Below, piece after piece: positions 1 through 5,557 of a DNA stretch of 6,478 nucleotides. Source of the DNA: an uncultured Bacteroidales bacterium (GTDB taxonomy: Bacteria; Bacteroidota; Bacteroidia; Bacteroidales; UBA932); the NCBI GenBank assembly GCA_947305045.1, contig CAMZCW010000133.1, forward strand, positions 1 to 6,478, in the 5' to 3' direction. Each line of letters starts with the position of its first letter. The first letter of the stretch is position 1. Made by a program: the position numbers and the translations under genes. A model generated the notes under the pieces. It saw only the letters and a list, made by a program, of their open reading frames with translations. It ran no database searches and was not told where the DNA came from.

Positions 1-57
1 TATAACATTGGACCATACAATACGGGTTTTATGACTCTCATTTTCTTTTGACCCGAA

Positions 58-77
58 CCCTTTATCTAGATATAGGG
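58..77. repeat. Imperfect 20-bp palindrome, possible operator
   Basis: The half-site CCCTTTATCT (58-67) pairs with AGATATAGGG (68-77) at nine of ten positions; the only mismatch is T62 against T73. It is centred on TCTAGA and lies about 38 bp upstream of the -33 element of the promoter for the ATPase gene. No T-run follows it on the plus strand, so a plus-strand terminator is unlikely. It could be a binding site for a dimeric regulator, or a chance palindrome in AT-rich DNA. Confidence 0.4.
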
Positions 78-114
78 ACTGATTAGTTTCGCCAATTAGT
101 TTAATACACTATCA

Positions 115-145
115 TTTGCGTAATGGATAAAATTTGCTAAATTTG
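115..145 (+). promoter_or_regulatory. Bacteroidota-type promoter for the ATPase gene
   Basis: A -33 element TTTG at 115-118 and a -7 element TAAATTTG at 138-145 match the Bacteroidota consensus TTTG / TAnnTTTG exactly, with a 19-bp spacer. The -7 box ends 21 bp before the ATG at 167, giving a very short leader (AACAAAAGAAAG) with an A-rich rather than Shine-Dalgarno-like translation start, as is common in this phylum. It probably drives the ATPase gene and perhaps the lipoprotein gene behind it. Confidence 0.65.
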
Positions 146-166
146 TGCAGTTAACAAAAGAAAGTG

Positions 167-1420
167 ATGAAAAACATAGTCCTAAAACAACGAGCAGAAA
201 GGGATGACCTTGCATCAAGGCCATACTATTTCAGGAAGCATATTCAGGATGTGGCACCATATCTAGAGACTAATGTCATCAAACTGATAACCGGTCCCCG
301 AAGGGCAGGGAAGTCCGTTTATGCATTGCAGATTCTGTCGGGGAAAAACTACGCCTATTTGAATTTTGATGACACCCAGTTGCTGGGTGCTTTCAATGAG
401 GATGCGGTTATGCAAGCGCTTGCAGAGGTTTACCCCGGTTATGAGTATCTGCTGCTCGATGAAATACAGAATCTAGACTCGTGGGATGCATGGGTGTCTA
501 AGTTGTATCGTCGTGGAGTGAACCTGGTCATTACTGGTTCCAATGCCAACCTACTCTCCAGCGAGATGTCCACCCTTCTTACAGGACGATATGTCGAAAT
601 CCAGATCCTTCCTTTTTCTATGGAAGAGACCCTGAAATATAGAGAGGCTCCGGTCAATGCAGAATTGCCCGATGAGAAAGCAAAGCTCTTTATAGAGATG
701 GACGATTATCTAAAGAAAGGGGGGTATCCTGAAATCGTCAAGAACCGGGAGATTGAACAAGCTTACCTTACTGCACTATTTGACTCCATCATTCTGAAAG
801 ATGTGGCCCAACGTCATAAGATACGTAAGATAACAGAGCTTTACGACTTGGCCGATTATCTCATCAGCAACTATTCCAATCCTCTCAGTTATAACGAGAT
901 CGCCGAAGAACTGTCATTAGGTAGTGTGACAACGGTCAAGAAATTCTGTGGATATCTGGCCGAGCCGTATCTATTCTTCTATCTCCCTCGATTCAACAAC
1001 AAACTGAAGGAGATGAAGAAGGCCCCCCGAAAGGTTTATGTCGTAGATAATGGCCTCATCTATACTCGATCATTCGAACTTTCCAGCAATAACGGAAGGC
1101 AACTGGAAAACATGGTGTTCATAGAACTGTTACGGAGAGGATATGACCTCAAGAAGTCTCTCTTCTATTATCGAACGTCGAATGACAAAGAAGTCGACTT
1201 TGTGATTCGGGATGGGAGAAAAGTTACCTCTCTGATTCAGGTTTCGTATGATATCTCCAAGACCAAGACACGCGAAAGGGAACTCGATGCTCTTGTTAAA
1301 GCATCAGAGGAATTGAAGTGCGATAATCTTATGCTCATCACTTGGAATCATGATGGTTCCGTTGAATACAGGGGAAAAAGTATCAGGATTATATCTATGG
1401 ATAAATGGTTCATTGAGTAG
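167..1420 (+). CDS. AAA family ATPase with C-terminal DUF4143 domain
   Basis: The predicted product is 417 residues, a full length for this family of cytoplasmic P-loop ATPases. Visible motifs are Walker A GPRRAGKS (about residues 43-50), Walker B YLLLDEIQ (94-101), a sensor-1-like TGSN (123-126) and LLTGRY (137-142). A winged-helix-like segment follows (about 225-290), then the DUF4143 region with the nuclease-like strand EVDFVIRDG (342-350) and LIQVSYD (356-362). In that last motif the ExK of a PD-(D/E)XK nuclease is replaced by QVS, so nuclease activity is unlikely; I recall this replacement as usual in one branch of the family. Biological role is unknown; relatives are loosely compared with toxin, restriction or archaeal ATPase proteins. 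A GTG at 164 directly precedes the ATG and could serve as the start, adding one residue. The stop lies 13 bp before the next gene, so co-transcription is plausible. Confidence 0.92.
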   Translation: MKNIVLKQRAERDDLASRPYYFRKHIQDVAPYLETNVIKLITGPRRAGKSVYALQILSGKNYAYLNFDDTQLLGAFNEDAVMQALAEVYPGYEYLLLDEIQNLDSWDAWVSKLYRRGVNLVITGSNANLLSSEMSTLLTGRYVEIQILPFSMEETLKYREAPVNAELPDEKAKLFIEMDDYLKKGGYPEIVKNREIEQAYLTALFDSIILKDVAQRHKIRKITELYDLADYLISNYSNPLSYNEIAEELSLGSVTTVKKFCGYLAEPYLFFYLPRFNNKLKEMKKAPRKVYVVDNGLIYTRSFELSSNNGRQLENMVFIELLRRGYDLKKSLFYYRTSNDKEVDFVIRDGRKVTSLIQVSYDISKTKTRERELDALVKASEELKCDNLMLITWNHDGSVEYRGKSIRIISMDKWFIE

Positions 1421-1433
1421 TGTTTCGAGAGAT

Positions 1434-2996
1434 ATGAAGTCGCTCAGCAGGTTTATATTACTGGGATTTCCGTCACTGATTTCCCTGTGTTTCGTTCTTT
1501 CATGCAAACAAGCCGGCCGGCGGACGGAGATCGATGAGTCCGCATTTGTCTTCGAGACCTCTCATGTCGATGGGGATGAAAAGGAGTATTCGAGGTCGGC
1601 CGTTATTACAGGTCATATTTCCCACCACGAAGTATATCAGAACACAAAAGAGATCAGCATAACAATACCTTTTTTCGACCGGGTTTCCGACAAACAGACA
1701 TCAACCATTTATGAGGACAGGTTTGCGTTCTCCTTGGTCCCATATGCTCCCAGAACCATTTCAATGCCACCATATATCGACCATCTGGTAATCTGCCCAG
1801 GCGACTCAATCCATGTTGAACTGGATTTCGCAGACCTGGGTAAAGTGGTTTACTCAGGTCAAGGCGCGGAGAATAATGAGAAATTCAACGTCTTTCACGT
1901 GGCCTATTATCTAAAGGGAGATTGGCCCAGGTTTTCGAGTTATGAGACAGACCCGGAAGGGAATCATCTCCGTGCTTATGAACAGGCCGGGGCTTTTGCA
2001 AAAGCCGCCAAGGAAAAACTGCAATCACATAGGGCTAGATTGGAGGAGTTCATCTCAGAAAGACGGCCTAGCCCGGAGTTAATCTCCCTTTGCCGTAAGG
2101 AAATTGAGGCCGACTATTATTCTGCTCTGATTCAAGGGCTTCTTATGTACAAGTCGGTCCAGGGAGAAGAAGTTTCAGACTTCTTCAGAACGGAGGAAAC
2201 CGAACCATTATTCGATAAAGACTGTCTGAACAGCAATCTTTTTGAACTTGCTTCAAATATCAGTATGTGGGAGCTTCGCTCTCTGGATCAGAAAGAAGTT
2301 CGGCGACTTGCAGGCGACTATCCCTCGTTAGTCAGAACCCTGAAGCAATCCACAAAGAATGATATGCTCTTCCAGATGATGGTTTCCCACTTCTACAATC
2401 AACTTCTGGAAGCTAATGATGTCGATCGGTTTGAAGAGTCCTTTGACAGTTTCAATGAGAATGTTACATTCCCTTTATTAAAGCTTTCCACAAGGGACAG
2501 ATACGTACTTAAAAAAGCATATCAGCAGAATCCCAGATCTCTGTCCGATGCAATTCTCAACGCAGATAAACCCCGTGACGGCCAAACAGTCGCAGTTAAA
2601 GAGAATGAAGGCGTCAAATTACTCCGTTCTATGATTGAACAAGAAGAACGGAAGGTGGTCTTCATCTGTATCGGAGCTACATGGTGCCCCGGCGTCAGGC
2701 AAGAGTTGCCCTATCAATTAAGCCTGGCCGAGAAGTTTCAAGGAAGGCCATTGCGAATTGTCAATTTCTTTATAGATAATGGGCCGGATGATATCAACAC
2801 CGTAGCCCAAGGGATAGAGAATATTCACTTGACTGACGCTCAGCGAGCCGGACTTGATCCCATTCTTCATTTGGGAAGAGGAATACCTTTCTATATTCTC
2901 ATTGACAAACAAGGCGTCATCGTGGACTTTGGCGAACACTTGCGTCCCTCTATACCAGAAACGACAAAACGGATTGAGGAATACCTTGGGCAATAA
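1434..2996 (+). CDS. Exported TlpA-like thioredoxin-fold lipoprotein with altered active site
   Basis: I place the start at 1434, giving 520 residues, because the protein then opens with a good lipoprotein signal peptide: K2 and R6, a hydrophobic stretch, and lipobox VLSC with Cys24. The frame is open back to 1350, but that would overlap the upstream gene and bury the signal. The mature N-terminal domain contains CPGDSIHV (about 121-128) and YSGQGAENNEKFN (about 140-152), typical of the N-terminal domain of Bacteroidota TlpA-like proteins (DUF4369-like). A mainly helical middle follows (about 155-400). The C-terminal 120 residues form a thioredoxin fold: VVFICIGATWCPGVRQE (about 408-424), and GIPFYILIDKQG with the expected cis-proline at 485. 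The usual WCxxC is WCPGV, so the second cysteine is missing; Cys412 six residues earlier is the nearest alternative partner. Likely a surface or periplasmic lipoprotein that binds a ligand or acts as a monothiol; disulfide reductase activity is doubtful. Confidence 0.88.
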   Translation: MKSLSRFILLGFPSLISLCFVLSCKQAGRRTEIDESAFVFETSHVDGDEKEYSRSAVITGHISHHEVYQNTKEISITIPFFDRVSDKQTSTIYEDRFAFSLVPYAPRTISMPPYIDHLVICPGDSIHVELDFADLGKVVYSGQGAENNEKFNVFHVAYYLKGDWPRFSSYETDPEGNHLRAYEQAGAFAKAAKEKLQSHRARLEEFISERRPSPELISLCRKEIEADYYSALIQGLLMYKSVQGEEVSDFFRTEETEPLFDKDCLNSNLFELASNISMWELRSLDQKEVRRLAGDYPSLVRTLKQSTKNDMLFQMMVSHFYNQLLEANDVDRFEESFDSFNENVTFPLLKLSTRDRYVLKKAYQQNPRSLSDAILNADKPRDGQTVAVKENEGVKLLRSMIEQEERKVVFICIGATWCPGVRQELPYQLSLAEKFQGRPLRIVNFFIDNGPDDINTVAQGIENIHLTDAQRAGLDPILHLGRGIPFYILIDKQGVIVDFGEHLRPSIPETTKRIEEYLGQ

Positions 2997-3257
2997 ACGT
3001 TTCTACCAAATGGCAGAAGATACCACCAAGTCAATTTCCGATTATTTCCCGATGAAGAATATGTAACTAAATTGATAATCAATAAGATACATATTGTGCG
3101 GTAGAAATGTGGTACACAGAGTTCGTAAATAACTTCTGCGTCGCCGTGATAATCTGCATATTAGAAATGCGTCGGTGATGCTTTCGGGCACATTTCTTAA
3201 CATCGCACATACTTATGAATGAGTATATGCAATGCTAAAAAAGGCAGATTCATCAGC
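2997..3257. other. Convergent intergenic region, AT-rich, no gene seen
   Basis: The plus-strand lipoprotein gene and the minus-strand beta-propeller gene converge here. I found no convincing small gene. The gap holds a nested inverted repeat (3058-3095), a shorter hairpin with arms ATACT (3209-3213) and AGTAT (3222-3226), a loose direct repeat of GCGTCG..GTGAT (about 3138-3150 and 3169-3179), and the minus-strand terminator at its right end. No clear T-tailed terminator for the plus-strand gene is visible. Confidence 0.55.
3058..3095. repeat. Nested inverted repeat in the convergent gap
   Basis: Outer arms AATATGTA (3058-3065) and TACATATT (3088-3095) are perfect 8-bp complements. Inside them lies a second palindrome, ATTGAT (3071-3076) and ATCAAT (3078-3083), with a single base at its centre. 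The two palindromes have centres within half a base of each other. It could be a weak transcription-ending hairpin for the lipoprotein gene or a protein-binding site; there is no T-run after it on the plus strand. Confidence 0.45.
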
Positions 3258-3260
3258 CTA
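3236..3260 (-). terminator. Intrinsic terminator of the beta-propeller gene, overlapping its stop codon
   Basis: Read on the minus strand, AGGC (3259-3256) pairs with GCCT (3245-3242). Inside that, after a T-T mismatch, GA pairs with TC around a TGAA loop. The strand continues into a run of six T (3242-3237). The first two bases of the 5' arm are the last two bases of the TAG stop codon. The stem is short but the T-run is good and the position directly after the gene is right. Confidence 0.65.
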
Positions 3261-4403
3261 CTTCAGGTAAATCTTTGCGATGACAGGATTGTCCCCGGCT
3301 GAGACAGTTTGAAGCACTTCCGGATTGGAGATGAATGGCAGGAATGCATCAAGGTTGGTGCCTGAAGGGTGTCTGACAGCGGCGGCGAGCAGCCCAGCAT
3401 CGAGCAGGCAGTAGAGCGCATCCTCGTCTATCTGTCTCAAGGAATTGAAGAACGGGGAACTGTCGCTCATGCCAAGTGAGAACCATTTCCATTCACCTCC
3501 GCCCTTGCAGATGCCGTAGTCGGCCGTGACCTCACCCATATCCTGCGTGAACGTCTCCACTATTTGGTATTTTCCGTTCCTGATGTAGCGCTGTACTAGG
3601 GTAAACCTCTTCGAGAGCATGTACTCCGCCGCCGCGAAAGAATCGTCGAACTGGAAGTACCTTTCGCCAAGGGCAGTATCCCCGAAATCGAAGATAACTA
3701 CGGGCGAAACTTCCCCTCCATCATAGCGATAGATGCCGGATCCGTAGGTGTCCGTAAAAAAAACAGACCCATTGTACGGGAAGAATATCGGTGCGGACGG
3801 GTCCATGGAGATGACTTTCGACTCGTCCGGGAGGAATGTCTCTATCCCACGGTCCTTCAACAGGGCAACCCTGTACGGGCGGCCAGCCCCATAACCGAAA
3901 TAAGTGAGGATTCCCTCCGGCACGAAAAACGACTGGTAGCCAAGGTCTTCAACCGTGTTTTCCGACAGGATGCGGCCGTCAGCAGAATAATGTACCGCTC
4001 TGTTCGTAGCGTAAACGGCTGTCACTTCATCCCTGTCAACCTGAAAGTTGCTAATCCTGTCAGGCATCTCGCCGACTGGGCATCCGTCAATGTCAATGAT
4101 CTCTCCGACTGGCCCTAGACTACAGAGGAACCTGCCTTCAGGCGAGAAACGGAAGATGTTAGAGGACAGCCTGTCGGCAACAATGTAGTCTCTACCGAGC
4201 AGACAGACTTCAGTGTTTCGTGCCGGTCCGACAGCGGAGCCTTTTGTCTTTTCGAGCGGTATGATTTCGATACTCTTGATGACATCCGTGAGAGCGGAGG
4301 CGTCGGCAGCAGTCTCAAAAACGACATTTCCCTTTTCGGCCTGGGAAGCACAGCACCAAAGCAGCGGGAGCTGTATGGCAAAGATGATAGTGCGGAATTT
4401 CAT
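3258..4403 (-). CDS. 6-bladed beta-propeller protein, exported, probable lipoprotein
   Basis: The product is 381 residues. An N-terminal signal sequence (residues 1-18) ends in LLWCCAS; this is an imperfect lipobox because Trp or Cys sits at -1, so lipidation is likely but not certain. The body matches the Bacteroidota 6-bladed beta-propeller family (DUF5128 / BF3164-like). It opens with IKSIEIIPLEKT (about 42-53), continues with DYIVADRLSSNIFRFSPEGRFLCSLG (72-97), and ends with AGDNPVIAKIYLK (369-381), close to the 'DNPvl..y.lk' ending I recall for this family. Repeated D-G/G-R strands fit propeller blades. Function is unknown; family members are presumed to bind ligands or partner proteins at the cell envelope. 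It has its own promoter (4426-4457) and terminator, so it is probably monocistronic, with the HTH regulator gene immediately upstream on the same strand. The start at 4403 is the only ATG that keeps the whole signal peptide. Confidence 0.87.
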   Translation of the reverse strand: MKFRTIIFAIQLPLLWCCASQAEKGNVVFETAADASALTDVIKSIEIIPLEKTKGSAVGPARNTEVCLLGRDYIVADRLSSNIFRFSPEGRFLCSLGPVGEIIDIDGCPVGEMPDRISNFQVDRDEVTAVYATNRAVHYSADGRILSENTVEDLGYQSFFVPEGILTYFGYGAGRPYRVALLKDRGIETFLPDESKVISMDPSAPIFFPYNGSVFFTDTYGSGIYRYDGGEVSPVVIFDFGDTALGERYFQFDDSFAAAEYMLSKRFTLVQRYIRNGKYQIVETFTQDMGEVTADYGICKGGGEWKWFSLGMSDSSPFFNSLRQIDEDALYCLLDAGLLAAAVRHPSGTNLDAFLPFISNPEVLQTVSAGDNPVIAKIYLK

Positions 4404-4425
4404 GGCTTCTATGATTTGTTTGAAA

Positions 4426-4457
4426 CAAAAATAGAAAAACGAGAAACATCGCGCAAC
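4426..4457 (-). promoter_or_regulatory. Bacteroidota-type promoter for the beta-propeller gene
   Basis: On the minus strand a -7 element TATTTTTG (4433-4426) fits TAnnTTTG exactly. A -33 element GTTG (4457-4454) matches TTTG at three of four bases with a 20-bp spacer. The -7 box ends 22 bp before the ATG at 4403. The leader shows no Shine-Dalgarno sequence. Confidence 0.5.
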
Positions 4458-4467
4458 GGGCGTTTCT
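4442..4467 (-). terminator. Possible weak terminator hairpin after the regulator gene
   Basis: On the minus strand AGAAAC (4467-4462) can pair with GTTTCT (4447-4442), and a T-rich stretch CGTTTTTCTATTTTTG follows. The hairpin overlaps the -33 region of the promoter of the next gene. The stem is AT-rich with a 14-base loop, so it may not act as a terminator. Confidence 0.25.
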
Positions 4468-4529
4468 TTTTAAAATGCCAAAAGTGGCTCCCAATGCAGT
4501 GCAAGGCGGTTTTTGTATAGATAATGTTG

Positions 4530-5432
4530 CTATTTTTTCGGTCGCCCAGAAGAGCGTTTGTCGAAATACTTCAGCATGCGGGATTGAATCCTAGCATCCA
4601 TTGACTCGATCTGGCGGCGTAGCCGGGAAATCTGCATGTTGACGGCCGGCCTGGTCTTGCCGAAGATTGCGGCAATCAGATATGTCGGCAGGCCGCCGGC
4701 GATATACAGCATCAGGCGCCGGTCGCTGTCCTTGAGGTCCGGCAACGATCGAATGAGTCCGGGCAGTCCCGAATCCGAGGTCTCGAGGGCCGCCTCCAGT
4801 TCCTGCCGGAACACGCGGTCGTCCCGCAGGTCGTCAAGTTGCTGGCGGAACTCGCGCAGGAGAGCGGCATTGTCCCCTTCAGGGGAATAGCGGCTGCAGA
4901 GCTGCTCATAAGAACGGAGGGCAAGGGCTAGGGCCGGAGTCACCGGCCGCTCGCGTTCAGCCTGCAGTTCCAGCCTGGCCTGGAGTAGCTCACGCTCGGT
5001 CTCCAGGCGGCGCTTGCGCTGCGATAGCACGAGGATGACGGCGGCAGCGGCTGCCAGGAGAAGCCCTGCAAGTGCCAGCATCCTCGTATGGCGCAACCTC
5101 TGCCGCTGAAGCCTCGCCTGCGTCATCAGGTTGGCCCTGGTGGACTCGAAGATATCCTGCTGTGCACGTTCGGTGAGTTTGTCCCACCCGTCAGTCAAAT
5201 ATATGCCGCTCAGTACTTCTGGCCAGGCCTCCTCATGCCCGCTGTCAACATAAGCTACGTATGCCTTGCGGAAATGCTTGATGGCCTTCTCGGTATCACC
5301 GGCTTTCATAGCCTCCTCAGCCAGAGCCTGCTCGCTCACGGCTTCGCGGTACAGGTGCTGGCGTTCCACCACAGAACAGGATACAAGCAGCAGTACGGAC
5401 AGTATGATGGCGAAGCGGAAGGGGCTTCTCAT
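4530..5432 (-). CDS. Membrane-tethered regulator: TPR-like region, membrane helix, coiled coil, HTH
   Basis: I place the start at 5432 (300 residues) because it gives a clean lipoprotein signal, RSPFRFAIILSVLLLVSC, with Cys19. In-frame ATGs at 5534 and 5513 would add a Trp-rich leader that looks non-coding. Order of parts: lipobox (16-19); a TPR-like helix pair AEEAMKAGDTEKAIKHFRKAY (about 38-58); a strong membrane helix (about 118-137) followed by basic QRKRR; a charged coiled coil (about 138-163); and a C-terminal HTH (about 232-275) with DRRLMLYIAGGLPTYLIAAIFGKTRPAVNMQISRLR, resembling sigma-4/LuxR-type HTH. The predicted layout is an exported sensor region and a cytoplasmic DNA-binding end, a one-component regulator known from Bacteroidales. 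The target is unknown; the downstream beta-propeller gene, 126 bp away, is the obvious candidate. The gene is visibly richer in G+C than the plus-strand genes. Confidence 0.85.
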   Translation of the reverse strand: MRSPFRFAIILSVLLLVSCSVVERQHLYREAVSEQALAEEAMKAGDTEKAIKHFRKAYVAYVDSGHEEAWPEVLSGIYLTDGWDKLTERAQQDIFESTRANLMTQARLQRQRLRHTRMLALAGLLLAAAAAVILVLSQRKRRLETERELLQARLELQAERERPVTPALALALRSYEQLCSRYSPEGDNAALLREFRQQLDDLRDDRVFRQELEAALETSDSGLPGLIRSLPDLKDSDRRLMLYIAGGLPTYLIAAIFGKTRPAVNMQISRLRRQIESMDARIQSRMLKYFDKRSSGRPKK

Positions 5433-5450
5433 ACCGCCACGGATTAGGCT

Positions 5451-5515
5451 ATATGAAAGCACCCAGTTCCACTGTCTAAGGTGCCATACCTGCTTTAATG
5501 TGCTGACTTTCATAT
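5451..5515. repeat. 9-bp inverted repeat in the leader of the regulator gene
   Basis: ATATGAAAG (5451-5459) and CTTTCATAT (5507-5515) are perfect complements separated by 47 bp. The pairing can extend by CAC (5460-5462) with GTG (5500-5502) if four bases bulge out. It lies between the upstream ATPase gene and the chosen start of the regulator. It may be a paired operator for autoregulation or a leader RNA hairpin; which of these, if either, cannot be told from sequence. Confidence 0.4.
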
Positions 5516-5538
5516 CACCCGATGTAAGCTTCAAACTG

Positions 5539-5557
5539 AAAAACTAGTCTTTCAGAC
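5539..5557 (-). terminator. Short terminator-like hairpin spanning the end of the second ATPase gene
   Basis: On the minus strand GTCT (5557-5554) pairs with AGAC (5550-5547) around GAA; the TAG stop codon follows and then five T (5543-5539). The four-base stem is weak, but the arrangement (hairpin, stop, T-run) resembles the end of the beta-propeller gene. Confidence 0.3.

Larger units (their letters stand above)
1..163. other. Non-coding left edge upstream of the first ATPase gene
   Basis: This stretch is AT-rich and has no open frame that I can support as a gene. It contains a near-perfect palindrome at 58-77 and the promoter of the first gene at 115-145, both listed separately. Any gene to the left ends before the window or at its very edge, and I see no recognisable C-terminus. 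Confidence 0.6.

Noticed and set aside
1350..1433. Upstream in-frame extension of the lipoprotein gene
   Set aside because: It overlaps the ATPase gene and would place 28 residues before a typical lipoprotein signal peptide; the ATG at 1434 is the better start.
1510..1575. Shared V-F-E-T shortly after the signal peptide in the TlpA-like and beta-propeller proteins
   Set aside because: Four residues with no wider similarity are compatible with chance; not enough to claim a common sorting signal.
4477..4488. Small hairpin GCCA/TGGC after the regulator gene
   Set aside because: The stem has only four pairs and no T-run follows on the minus strand, so it is not supported as a terminator.
5088..5447. 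Open frame of 119 codons on the plus strand
   Set aside because: It lies antisense inside the regulator gene, whose domains and signal peptide are clear; the peptide resembles nothing and has no promoter or start context.
5532..5539. TCAGTTTG on the minus strand as a -7 box for the regulator gene
   Set aside because: It deviates at the TA of TAnnTTTG and no TTTG-like -33 element lies at the expected distance.
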